A DNA stretch of 64,000 nucleotides from Cichorium intybus. Taxonomy: Eukaryota > Streptophyta > Magnoliopsida > Asterales > Asteraceae. The notes below the pieces were generated by a model, which did not search any database, was not told where the DNA came from, and saw nothing but the letters and a program-made list of their open reading frames with translations. Positions 53,022 to 64,000 of the stretch are shown piece after piece (position 1 is the first letter of the stretch; each line of letters opens with the position of its first letter). The translations under genes were made by a program, and so were the position numbers. Location of the stretch: NCBI GenBank assembly GCA_023525715.1, contig CM042012.1, positions 59,919,205 to 59,983,204 of the forward strand, read 5' to 3'.

Positions 53022-54039
53022 TGTATTTTCTTTTTCTTTTTATATTTTTTTGGGATATATGTACTGAATCTATGACACTTTTATCTTTTGTTTATTTATA
53101 TTTTATTTGTTATGTTTGCTTTTAATGTTCTGTTGAGTTATGCATGTTATACCAAATTGGGGAGGAGTTGTCTCAGACAAGTGTGGGGTCACCGTGCCCC
53201 CTCCACTTGTCTTGACCACCGGCGTATTCACTGTTGCGCCACAACTCCGGAATGCGAAATCAAGGACTCTTTTTGTTCGAATTTGTACCTGTGATACCGA
53301 GTACCAACCAAGCAGTCTACCGTCCAAAGGGGTAACTCTTTCTCCCTTGTTCTAAGATATTTTTATGTACAACGGGGACGTTGTACGGTTTTAAGTGTGG
53401 GGTGTGGACGGTCGAAAGAGTTTTTTGAAATTTTTGCGGGAAATGAGCCAATTTTCAAATTTTAAGCAACTTTTTCAAAATTTTTACTAAATTGTAATTT
53501 TGAAACGAATGGTTTGTGATTGTTGATAGCATTAGTATTTTTCAAGAGATACTATTTAGCTATGATCATGCTATTAGTTAGTCAAACAAGTTGAGTTTTA
53601 GGAGTTAGACGATTAGATTGTTTTAGGATTGGAATTTAGGAAGGAAATGTCAATCTGTGGCCTTTGTTGTTCGAGCCGGTAGGTCTAAAATGGGTGGGCC
53701 TTATGCACCTTGCCACCTAAGATCCTCTGATCTGGGATGGTATTTCTGAAAGCTCGCTACACGGACAACATCGAAAGTCATGGACAATTCCTTAATGGCC
53801 TTTAGAATCTGAATGAGTAAGTACACTTCATTGTGGACAAAAAATTTGTAATCAAGGGTTCTCTAGAAAGCCATGAATTCCAAAGAACATTCTAATTAGG
53901 TTCTTGCGAACTATTTCACTCTAACTCTTGGGGCAATAAGCTTTGAAACTGAACACAGTCAAAAATAGTTTGAGTCTTAGTTAGAATTTATTAAAAACTC
54001 TCTTGCTTGGGGACAAGCAAGGCACAAGTGTGGGGTGTT
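53022..54039 (+). other. 3' untranslated region and PPT of Athila-2
   Basis: No gene is visible. In order: hairpin GACAAGTG...CACTTGTC (53175-53210 region) that contains AGTGTGGGGT (53180-53189); hairpin GTACAACG-GGGA-CGTTGTAC (53367-53386), then AGTGTGGGGT (53394-53403); hairpin CTTGCTTG-GGGA-CAAGCAAG (54002-54021), then the polypurine AGTGTGGGGT (54027-54036) next to the LTR. Confidence 0.8.
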
Positions 54040-55157
54040 TGACAACGCCTAGTGATATTGCATATTTTAGTCGTTGTTGAGCCCTATTCTTAGTGAAATT
54101 ATATCATATATATCGTGGTATTCTCACTTTTCGTGCCAGTACTTGTTTGGAAGAAAATAATGAAAACAAGGACCAAAAGCGTGCAAATTGGAGAAAGTTT
54201 GAAGAAGAAGGCAAAATCAGGAAAATACGTACGCGCGCCGCGGGTTTTGCAATTGCGCGACGCGGCTTCGAGGCGTTGGAATAAATTCAAATGCCGAGAA
54301 AACGGGAGAAGATAAGTACGCGTGCCGCGGTTTTCTTAATTGCACGGCGCGGCTGCGGGAAAATTGAAACTATAAATAGAGTCATTTACAGCCGAAAACC
54401 CTAGCAAAGACCCGGTGGAAAATCGACCTGAAGGCTCTTTGACTCCGTGATTAAGCATCAGCAACCTCTCAATTGGTATTTTTATGTTTTAGAATTTAGC
54501 TAGATAGTTAGTAATTGTTAGCTAGTATCTTTGGGAGTGACAACCACTGATATTAGGCTTTGGTTTATGTTTTTGAATCATTTGGTTACTGTTTGTACCT
54601 GTGGAATTCGTTTTGGTTAATGAGAATCATTTGGTTACAAGTAATATTGGTTTTTCGGTGTTTTGATGATTGATATTGGTTTTGCATGTTTGTGTTGTGT
54701 TTGGATGTTTGATTTGACCTTGTTAGACTGTTTTCCTTTGCTGATTTCAGTAGCCAATTAGGTTAGCCTTCTAGGTTTGAACTTTAGCCAGTGACTGTCC
54801 CGTTGGATTTTAGTTATTGGTTTAGTTTATGCCTTGTGTTGGTTTTTGTTTGGATTGTTGGATGCCTTTGTTTACTTCTGAATTAGAGATGTACTTCTGA
54901 TTTCAGAAAGTAACTAGGTTTGGGTTAAAGCTTAGCTTAGTCTATGCTTAGTTTGAGATTGTTCAGTTTAGGTTTTCTGAGTTTTAGTAGCAAGGGTTTA
55001 GAAACTAAAGCCCTCCGACTATAGTGTGACACTATAGTTGGTAATCTGTTATCTGATCTGACCACGTAGCTCCTGCGGATCGACCTTGACTACCACTATG
55101 CTAGTGTGTGTGTTAGGTTTCTCTTATTTTTGACCGCACGACGACCTAGGCGTGTCA
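54040..55157 (+). repeat. 3' LTR of Athila-2
   Basis: 1118 bp, TGACAACGCC...GGCGTGTCA. It differs from the 5' LTR by scattered substitutions, by loss of about 10 bp near 54495 and at the last dozen bases (CTAGGCGTGTCA against GCTGCGATGTCA). Confidence 0.9.
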
Positions 55158-56130
55158 GGTGCGAGCAGCTTCACATAAAGAAGGATTGCGTCTTTCTACC
55201 ACTCCATTTTGTTGAGGAGTGTAAGGAGCCGAAAAGTTGTGAGAAATTCCTTTTCCGACCAGAAAATCATCTAGAACCTGATTCTTGAATTCTGTCCCAT
55301 TATCACTTCTAATCATCCGAACCTGCTTTCGGAGAAGCACTTCCACTTGCTTGATAAAATTTATCATATTTGCTGCGGCTTCAGATTTCTGTTTAAGGAA
55401 GAATACTCATGTGAAACGAGAGAAATCATCCACTACAACCAAAATGTGCTTACTGTGAGCTACACTTTCGATTGCAGATGGTCCACAAAGATCGATATGC
55501 AATAACTCGAGTGGTTCAAGAATCTTCGTGTTGATGATCGTAGGATGGCTCTTCCGACTTTGTTTTCCGAGTTCGCAAGCGTCACATAGACGATCCTTAT
55601 CATACTTTAGTAGCGGTAATCCACGCACCAGATCACCAAGTACCAGTTTGTTAATATCTCGAAAGTTCATGTGAGACAAACGTCTATGCCACAACCAGTT
55701 GTCTTCATACGCAACTTTTGTGAGCAAGAAGATGGCGGGTTTTCCTAGGATGGGTCACATATCCAAAGGAAACATTTACCCTTTTCATTTTGACTTTAGA
55801 ACGATCTTTTCAGTTTCCTTTTCGATTTATTCGGAACCATCTTCATCAAATGAAACTTTGAGCCCAGTTCCAACTACTAATTGTGATACGCTGATTAAAT
55901 TGTGCTGAAGCCCTTCAACATATGCAACTTTGTGAATCAAGATTTCACCGTTTGTAATCATGCCATATCCTTTGATTTTTCCTCTCGCATTGTTACCATA
56001 GCTAACTCTTCCTCCATTTGGCAACGAACGATACTCTCTCAATTCCTCTCTTCTTCCTGTCATGTGACGTGAACAGCCGCTATCAATATACCATTCTGGA
56101 TCATACTGTTCGTCACGTAGTACCTGCACA
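55158..56130 (-). pseudogene. pol: copia-D protease and integrase core
   Basis: The minus-strand frame 56129-55827 has the protease with EWYIDSGCSRHMTG (Asp-Ser-Gly) and ISVSQLV. Frame 55727-55407 has the integrase zinc region WLWHRRLSHMNFRDINKLV and CDACELGKQSRKSH, then LELLHIDLCGPS. Frame 55367-55158 carries RMIRSDNGTEFKNQVLDDFL and PYTPQQNGVVERRN with the last catalytic residues. Short frameshifts separate the three. Athila-2 inserted just after CEAART, and the rest is at 47601-48602. Confidence 0.9.
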
Positions 56131-57998
56131 AATTAGAGAGATTTAGGAACCCAAACCAATGTGGGTCCATGTGAGAATTTCTGAGTAATAGGAAATATGC
56201 ACGATCTTTCAACCCAAAAAGACTTTTTCTTAGGTGGTTGATTTTTCTTATTTTCAATTCTGAACACTTTTGTTTTTGTGGTTCGCCAAACTTCTTTAGC
56301 AAAACGAGACTTTGTAGGAACAAAGGAATTTGAATATTGAGCATAGTGAGTTTTCTGATTTGAAGAATTTTCTGAATGATGTGGAGCTTTGGTTATTTGA
56401 GGGACTGGTTTTGATTCGGAATTGAATACTTGTTGAACCTTAGTGGTTTTGTTGCTTCTGAAATTTTTTTTATTTCTGGTTCAGGGTAGAGCTTGGCTTT
56501 GCCCTTTAAGTCGTTAGACTTAAGGACTGGTGTTGAATTCTGTGGCTTTGATGATGTAGAGAATCTTGGTTTCGAAGTTGAGGATTGTTGAGGTTTTTGA
56601 ATCGGAACAGTGTTGACTTTCTGAGACGAATTTGGGTTGGGAGTGAAATAACTTTTGTCATTTTTATTTCTCCAAAATTGTTTTCTCTCCTTCAAATTCT
56701 TCTTGTATCTTGCATTCATCTGTTTCCTCTTTGCAATAAGCTCTTCAGGAGACTTATGAATGCGAGATGTTGAGCCTGTGGTTGGTCTGGACTTAAAAGC
56801 ACTAGAGTTAGACGTTGACAAATGCTTTGTGCCGTATGAGCCTGGCTGCGAGAATGTGTCTTTATGATTCAGGGATCCTGATATATACTTGCCTCTGGAC
56901 TTCCACGAGGTCATCTGAATTATCAATTGGTTTGGACCAAAAGAAGGCATCGCAACCATCAGAATTATCGTTATCAACAAGGACTTTCAGTTTAGTTATA
57001 TCATCAGAGTTCAGGCCTTGTTTAACGAAAACTTGATTCGGAACTGTTTGAATTTTAGGAAAGACAGTTGCTTGTTCATTCAAGGCTTGTGGTCCTTCAT
57101 TTTCAATAATTCATGCGAAAGCTACTGAATTTTCAGAAATAAGATTTTACTTAAATTCAGATGAATTATTTACAAATGCAGAACAATCAACCTCATCCTC
57201 AACATATATCTCACTCATTTCACTTTCATCAAAATCATAAATATTCTCATTAATGGGAGTATTATCAGAATTTAATTTGGCGCATAATGAATGAAAGTTC
57301 TTTAAGGTTGCGGTTTTAATTCCTTCTTGATCGTTTTCAGAAAAATATTCTTTAACCATGTTTTTATGTTCTTTGGACTCAATGTAACTTTCAATTTTGT
57401 CAAGTCCGATACGATATGCTTCTGAAACATCATCAGATGAAACAATGGTTTCACATCTGTAACATTCGACATCGATTTCATCCTCTTTCAGTTCAAGAAA
57501 GGGCAAAATCATTTTGTGTAAACCCCTGCCTATATCACAATCAAGATGCAATTGAGTAATGTTATTGTAAAGACGTTTCGCAATCAAACAAAAAATGTTC
57601 CTCTGTTTAACAAGTAACAAATTATCTATTTTAACATAAATGATGTCGTCCCTAGCTCTTACTAACTCATGTTCCAACGCCTCGATTCTCATTCGCCTCT
57701 CCTCATTTTTATTCGATTCCCTGCTCAATTGATCATTTAGGTTAGAATTACTAAGTCGTGTTCTTTTTAAACTGTCACTCAAACTAGAAACAGTGAACCT
57801 TAGATCATCTAATTCTTTGTCATAACTGGAGGAGCAAATATTTAACGATTTGAGTATAGAGCGTACCTTATTTACGACAGCCTCGCATTCTTCAACCGGT
57901 TCCGAAACAGTCTTAGCAGCGAAACAACTTGCTGATGTTTGGCACCCATCTGTAGAGTACCCCCTACTTTTGGAGCTTTCACCTTTCACATAAGGCAT
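56131..57998 (-). pseudogene. copia-D region between gag and protease, coiled coil
   Basis: The minus-strand frame 57998-57147 is a long helical segment (DKELDDLRFTVSSLSDSLKR, RRMRIEALEHELVRARDDII) with acidic C-terminal part. Frames 57083-56862 and 56980-56393 are Ser/Lys/Asn-rich linkers (for example STSNSSAFKSRPTTGSTS). In SIRE-type elements a long, poorly conserved coiled segment lies between gag and protease. Stops separate the frames. No catalytic motif is present. Confidence 0.65.
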
Positions 57999-59224
57999 CG
58001 ACCATGTGTTGGGTTTCTCACTTCCTCGTCCTCCGAATCCGTTGACCAGACTTCAATGGCACCGCACTCAGTGTCCTCCTTCACCACAAAAGCTGCCTTG
58101 GCGGTGGAAGCATCATTTCTCTTCAGATCCGCAATTTTCTTTGCATAGTATGCTTCTTCTTTCACCTGTTCCTTCTTCTCCGTTTGCTTTCGGAGCAGAC
58201 AGTCTTTAATGAAGTGGTTCTTGCCTTTCCAGAAATGACAATCATAACCAGAATCGCCAACCAGCTTCTTCTCATCGTCAGTTTTTTGCTTTCTTTGATT
58301 ATCCTCCTTTGGTTTCTCAGAACTGAAACTTCCCTGTCGACTCCTGTTTTTGAATTTGGAGAAGTTTTTCTTGAAGAATCTCTTGGGATTAGACACCATT
58401 AAAGCTTTTTCTTCCCTTGTCAAATCTTCATCGGAAAAATCAGATTCCGAGTCATCGTCAGCAGTCTTGTTTCCCTTCGCAACAAGAGCAAGAGAACCCA
58501 TGTTAGTAGATGTTTTCACTTCGGAAGTGATCTCTTTCTCATGGGACTTAAGAATACCCATGACCTTGGCCAGAGAATAGTTTTTGAACTGTTCATGAGC
58601 TTTAATTGTAGAGACAATGGCCTTCCACTCTGATCGAAGACTGTTCAGGAAAGTGACTTTTTGCTCAATTACCATTCGAGCAATCTTGTACTTCAGCAAC
58701 CTACTCAGAAGATGGTTGTAACGATTGAAGGTTTGTGTCAGGGTTTCATCTAGAGCCTGTTCAAAAGATTCGAAATCGGAAAGAAGAGTGGTTTGAACAG
58801 AGTGCTCTAAATCAGCATCTCCAGAGTACAGTTCTTGAAGTCTGTCCCATATTTCTTTTGCCGTCTCACAGGAACTGACCAAGCGCAGAGTATCTGCTTG
58901 AAGAGCGAATCGAATAATCCTGAATGCCCTTATGTTGCACATCAGTTTATCCTTTTCGTCTTGAGGAATGTTGGTGTGAGTGTGGAGAAGATCATTATAT
59001 TCTTTCAGGGTTTTGATAACCCTCCTTGTGGTGGTATGAGAAAAGGTTTCTTCCGTGATGGCTTGCCATATTGTTGCTCCATGTTCTTCTATACCAAGAA
59101 CATAGTCTTCAAAATGCAGTGCCCAGACCTTATATTCTTGAGTGAAAAGGATCGGGATCCTAGTAGTAGACCCGATGCTACTGGACAAATTGAAGGATTG
59201 AGTATGTTGATCGTCGTGAGCCAT
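57986..59224 (-). pseudogene. gag: copia-D gag
   Basis: A 412-residue SIRE-type gag from ATG at 59224 (MAHDDQHTQSFNLSSSIGST). The UBN2 core reads YKVWALHFEDYVLGIEEHG, VSSCETAKEIWDRLQELYSG and DETLTQTFNRYNHLLSRLLK. The zinc knuckle reads CHFWKGKNHFIKDC at about residues 327-340. The second Cys is Trp, so zinc binding is probably lost. The ORF ends out of frame with the following coiled region (overlap at 57986-57998). The primer site and leader lie just upstream. Confidence 0.85.
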
Positions 59225-59386
59225 GTGTTCTTATGGATGTTTGAATCAGATGTATACCAAAAAAAATTCTTTAAAAGAAAGATTAGGGTCTGATAACCAA
59301 GATTGATTAAGATAAACAGAGATAGATCTAAGAATAAAAACTTGAAAACTTGACAGAAGAGATATGCAAGAAATACACGATCTCCT

Positions 59387-59398
59387 ACTCTGATACCA
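59387..59398 (-). other. primer-binding site of copia-D
   Basis: On the minus strand this is TGGTATCAGAGT, one mismatch from the initiator-Met complement, two bases inside the 5' LTR. Confidence 0.85.
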
Positions 59399-59400
59399 AT

Positions 59401-59713
59401 TGTTGAAACACGGATGTAGGATCTAGATTCAATAATGCGGAAAATAACAGTAAACAAGAACACATACAATTTGTAGAACTGATGTCGAATGATTAATCAT
59501 GCAACTCAAGAACAATTCAAGAAGAACTATTCTGTATGAGTGCCGTAAAAGATGATTACAAAAGTTAACCCTAATTAGGGTACATGCTAGCTATAAATAT
59601 GAAACTAAGTATGGAAGGACAGGCCCGTTCCATAATTAACAGCTAATCTAAAGGCACAAAATCAGGCGCTAAATCAGATTCGTAATTGACTCAATCTAAT
59701 TAATGACTCAACA
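59401..59713 (-). repeat. 5' LTR of copia-D
   Basis: 313 bp with four substitutions against 39058-39370. TSD TATAC follows at 59714-59718. Confidence 0.95.
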
Positions 59714-60580
59714 TATACACGGCGAGCTATGCCTATTTTCTGAAAGTAGTTCTGTAATTTTTGATATTCGCCACCCCAATCAACTGCACAGATCGAATTT
59801 TTGTGTTTAGCAGTTGTTCAACATAGTTCTGAAAATTATAAAATACTTGCTCAACATCAGACTTATGCTTGATGAAATAAATCCAAGTGTAACGACTATA
59901 GTCATCCAAAAAACTAACATAGTATTTAAAACCCCAACTCGACACTTGAGCAGGCCCCCAAACATCAGTGTGAACAAGCTCAAGTGGCGAAGTGGTAACA
60001 CGAACAGAATTATTATACGGAAGTTCATGACTCTTTGCACGTTGACATGCATCACAGACTCTTGACTCATTATGAAACGAAAACCCTAATTGATTTGACT
60101 TTAAAATAGTCTTGACAACTGCAGATGTTGGGTGGCCAAAACGTTATGCCATTGAGATGGGAAGACCTTGACACTTGAAAAACCTTGACGTTGAGGATGA
60201 CTTCTAGTATGACTGAATGGAATGGGGTAGAGACCGCCTTTGCTTTTACCGTGAAGCAGGGTTTTCTTCGTGGCAATGTCCTTGACAAAAAAGACATTAG
60301 GATAGAGTTCAATAAAGACATGATTATCAGTGGCAAGTCTATGAGCAGACAATAAGTGTTTGTGAATGTGTGGGACACGTAAGACATTTTTAAGAGCAAG
60401 AGACTTGTGTGAACCAGTAATGACTGAATGACCCATATGCGAAATAGACAAACCTGCACCATTCGCCACTTGTACTTGATCCTTGCCATGGTAGCGATCT
60501 TGAACAGTTAAACGATCTAGATCACTAGTCAGGTGATCTGTGGCTCCACAATCCAAGTACCGGTTTGTGTCTTGGTTGGG
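59714..60580 (-). pseudogene. pol: copia-C protease and integrase N-terminal half
   Basis: The minus-strand frame 60556-60101 has the protease with DCGATDHLTSDLDRL (Asp-Cys-Gly in place of the usual Asp-Ser-Gly), VPHIHKHLLSAHRLAT and the start of the pre-integrase region. Frame 60070-59733 gives CDACQRAKSHELPYN in an alternate frame, then SSWGFKYYVSFLDDYSRYTW with the second part of the integrase core. Frameshifts separate them. Copia-D (TSD TATAC) cuts the integrase and the rest is at 38857-39057. Confidence 0.85.
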
Positions 60581-61518
60581 AATGGTTGTAGTAACACTGT
60601 TTCCGCCACGACAGTCCTATGCCTGATAGGACTGATTAAATCGGTTTCTGCACACAAGGGCTATGTGGCCTGGTATACCACACACCTGGCAGCGTGGACC
60701 GCCGTTATTTCGTCCTCGACCACGGCCTCGTCTACGACCACCCCCTCCCCGGTAATTTCCACGTTGATTGGAGTTGTTGTAGCCATTAGAATTATTATTG
60801 TAGTTGCACCGGGAAGAGTTATTGTTGCTAGTTTCTGATCGTGTGATGCAAACTCGGCAGAGTTTCCCGTGGCCGTGGCTTGTGCCTCATGCGTAATTAA
60901 ATAAGAATAAAATTCAGGGAGAGTTGCCTTTCTTTCATTGCTTAGGACCGTTATTGCAGTGAATAGGTCACCGTGACCTGGCCCTAGTCCCGCAAGTATG
61001 TAGGCAATTACCTCCTCATCATTCATTGGCTGTCCAATGTTTGCCATGGTATCAGCAAACCCTGTCATCTTCTGGTAATATTCAGCAGCAGACGAGTCTC
61101 CCTTCTTTGTGTTCGATAGCTGAGTTCGAATCTGAATAGCATTCCCCTGGTGTTGGGCCGAAAACATTATGTGGAGTGATGACCACAATTGTTGCGCGGT
61201 TTTGGTGCAGCTTATGAGTTGCGGGAGTACTTCTTCTGTGATCGATGCTAAAAGACCTCCAATTACAGCCTGATCTTGAACCACCCAGGCTTCATATGCC
61301 GGGTTTGGTGATTCTTTCGCTGGTTCTGTGGTTTCCTTGCTAGCAGAACTAGCGGCAATAGCAATTGTAGACGGTGGAGGCGGAGTAGAGCCATCAAGGT
61401 GACCAAAGAGATGAACACCTCGGATAATAGGGGTTACTTGTGACTTCCACACTAGAAAATTTGTGCGAGTACAGGTGATTGCAGTAGCAATAGTGGAGGA
61501 CTTGATGGGCGCAGACAT
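60581..61518 (-). pseudogene. gag: copia-C gag with zinc knuckle, frameshifted
   Basis: The Met at 61518 (MSAPIKSSTIATAITCTRTN) is the likely start, because upstream codons are leader next to the primer site. The UBN2 core reads NFLVWKSQVTPIIRGVHLFG, CTKTAQQLWSSLHIMFSAQH and QIRTQLSNTKKGDSSAAEYY. After HDQKLAT a one-base shift moves the Asn/Gly-rich linker and the zinc knuckle (C-x2-C-x4-H-x4-C, CQVCGIPGHIALVC, about 60650-60694) into another frame. Its place directly after the primer site fits an Ale-type copia. Confidence 0.85.
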
Positions 61519-61610
61519 GGTGTAGAATTGAAGAGAAGTTCTTTGGAGAGAAGGACCAAAGAATCGATAGAATAAGGGGGTTTTGGTTTGAAGGTTTGAG
61601 CGGATCGTGC

Positions 61611-61622
61611 GCTCTGATACCA
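61611..61622 (-). other. primer-binding site of copia-C
   Basis: TGGTATCAGAGC on the minus strand, directly abutting the 5' LTR with no spacer. Confidence 0.9.
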
Positions 61623-61795
61623 AGTCAAACAATATGATTTTGGCGTAAAATTCCCCTTAGGGTTATGGTCTCATTATATAGAACATATACAACTTTAGAT
61701 CCTATCTTTTAGGATCTGTAACTTAGCCTACACGTACATACATATTTACCATTACATCCTTGAACTATAAACTAATCACATTTATTATCTTGACA
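61623..61795 (-). repeat. 5' LTR of copia-C
   Basis: 173 bp, five differences from 28846-29018. TSD ATTTG follows at 61796-61800. Confidence 0.9.
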
Positions 61796-61889
61796 ATTTG
61801 TTCATGGAGGTAAGATCATAAACATTCAGGTAAACCGGAACTGATCCAGGTTTTCTACATTTTACAGAATTATTTCCTCAGTACAGCAT
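61796..61889 (-). pseudogene. DeSI/PPPDE peptidase-like pseudogene, start of exon 1
   Basis: The minus strand reads, from the ATG at 61889, three codons, a TGA (61878-61880), then NNSVKCRKPGSVPVYLNVYD and LTSMNK. GSVPVYLNVYDLT is the canonical start of plant PPPDE/DeSI-like thiol peptidases. The frame runs across the copia-C insertion into YAYWLGLNVYHSG at 28840. The fourth codon TGA fits a CGA to TGA transition, and the neighbouring TAC could be a changed TGC. Alternatively TGTAG|AAAACC is a splice acceptor and the ATG belongs to an intron. Either way this is the 5' limit of the coding part that I can see. Confidence 0.8.
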
Positions 61890-62150
61890 CTTCAGTTGAA
61901 ATCCCTTGAAAAAATGTTGAAGGAATAAAAAGAATTCAAATTTTGAATCCAATTATTTCACAGATACAATATATATGAGAGAGTGTGTGTGAGTGTGTTT
62001 CAAAAATATGAAAGCGTTTGGATGAAGGTGGAGCTTGTTGGTTCCATCGGCGACATATAAGCACCGCATCATCTCCTTTCTCCCGGCCCCCACGGAGTTT
62101 ATTTTTAAATATAATAAATTTTCTATGTATATTTTTGCTATCTTCCAAAC
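61890..62150 (-). promoter_or_regulatory. 5' flank of the DeSI-like pseudogene
   Basis: On the minus strand the region holds a CT/CA-rich run (about 61978-62000) and TATATA sequences (about 61968-61976) upstream of the coding start, as in a plant 5' UTR/promoter. No experimentally defined element is recognised. Confidence 0.35.
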
Positions 62151-63934
<1,784 letters not shown>

Positions 63935-64000
63935 TTTAATCGTAGGTAGAGAATGAGTGCATCAGGTAGAAGAAGAATGCTACGCATCTATTTAAGCCAC

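Larger units (their letters stand above)
48603..55157 (+). mobile_element. Athila-2: non-autonomous Athila-type gypsy element
   Basis: A complete 6555-bp element with LTRs at 48603-49731 and 54040-55157, a perfect TSD GGTGC (48598-48602 and 55158-55162), a tRNA-Asp type primer site at 49737-49754 and a polypurine tract at 54027-54036. It carries ORF1 (49836-51107, open) and ORF2 (51832-53021, one frameshift) but no pol. It sits in the integrase gene of copia-D. It is the best preserved member of the family also seen at 9864-16396 and 2298-4829. Confidence 0.92.
39058..59713 (-). mobile_element. copia-D: SIRE-like copia with extra 3' ORFs
   Basis: LTRs of 313 bp are at 39058-39370 (3') and 59401-59713 (5'), differing at four positions, with TSD TATAC (39053-39057 and 59714-59718). 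Primer site at 59387-59398. It contains a solo LTR and Athila-2; without them it is about 13.3 kb. Coding order on the minus strand: gag with long coiled-coil extension, protease, integrase, RT, RNase H, then a large extra ORF in envelope position. RT and gag features fit the SIRE/Maximus lineage, although 313-bp LTRs are short for it. An antisense Agenet-domain reading frame lies between RNase H and the extra ORF. Confidence 0.9.
28846..61795 (-). mobile_element. copia-C: Ale-type copia element carrying nested elements
   Basis: LTRs of 173 bp are at 28846-29018 (3') and 61623-61795 (5'), with TSD ATTTG on both sides, primer site at 61611-61622 and a GAGGGGGAA polypurine tract by the 3' LTR. 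The 32950-bp span shrinks to about 4.7 kb once copia-B and copia-D with their duplications are removed, the normal size for short-LTR Ale-type copia elements. The LTRs differ at 5 of 173 positions. The element lies in exon 1 of the host DeSI-like gene. Confidence 0.9.

Noticed and set aside
61936..62148. 70-codon minus-strand ORF upstream of the DeSI-like coding start
   Set aside because: It lies in the low-complexity 5' flank, has no recognisable domain and overlaps CT/CA repeats.

Overview
The window is a nested block of retrotransposons in a flowering plant nuclear genome, probably a eudicot. It is AT-rich. It holds plant Ty1/copia elements primed by initiator-Met tRNA, Athila-type Ty3/gypsy derivatives primed by tRNA-Asp, a truncated L1-type LINE, solo LTRs and a (TA)n microsatellite. 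The only host gene I recognise is an intron-containing PPPDE/DeSI-type thiol peptidase gene, which is now a pseudogene. I cannot name the species.

Left part (1-20281). Positions 1-2297 hold the leader, gag ORF and 3' region of a copia-type element with no pol (called G here). Positions 2298-4829 are the 3' half and LTR of an old Athila-type copy (Athila-3). Positions 4830-5379 and 18164-19730 are two halves of an older env-like ORF remnant (E) on the minus strand, split by copia-A (5380-18163, TSD GTAGT/ATAGT). Copia-A is itself split by Athila-1 (9864-16396, minus strand, TSD GTGTG/GTATG), and its 3' LTR carries a truncated copia-B-like copy (16645-17732).

Centre and right (20282-61889). 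The host DeSI pseudogene lies on the minus strand in three pieces: 61796-61889, 28550-28845 and 20282-20696. Copia-F (20697-28549, minus, TSD TAAAT) sits in exon 2 and itself holds a 5'-truncated LINE (26516-27666). Copia-C (28846-61795, minus, TSD ATTTG, about 4.7 kb once its insertions are removed) sits in exon 1. Two elements are nested in copia-C. Copia-B (30112-37720, plus) has identical LTRs, a perfect TSD (TGCTT) and an intact 1343-residue gag-pol. Copia-D (39058-59713, minus, SIRE-like, TSD TATAC) contains a solo LTR (45899-46674, TSD AAAGT) and Athila-2 (48603-55157, plus, TSD GGTGC). The order of insertion is readable from the TSDs. Host intergenic DNA with a (TA)n run fills 61890-64000.

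The three Athila-type copies appear to be one non-autonomous family. The two that are complete have LTRs, a tRNA-Asp primer site and two ORFs but no protease, reverse transcriptase or integrase. Their 3' region repeats a hairpin-plus-AGTGTGGGGT module, the last one being the polypurine tract. Other unexplained structure: a double Agenet-domain reading frame with its own TATA box and polyA signal lies antisense inside copia-D, and the copia-B leader has two abutting long hairpins with identical apical loops and compensating stem changes. Nearly all pol genes except that of copia-B are broken, so movement of most of these elements would need proteins from elsewhere.
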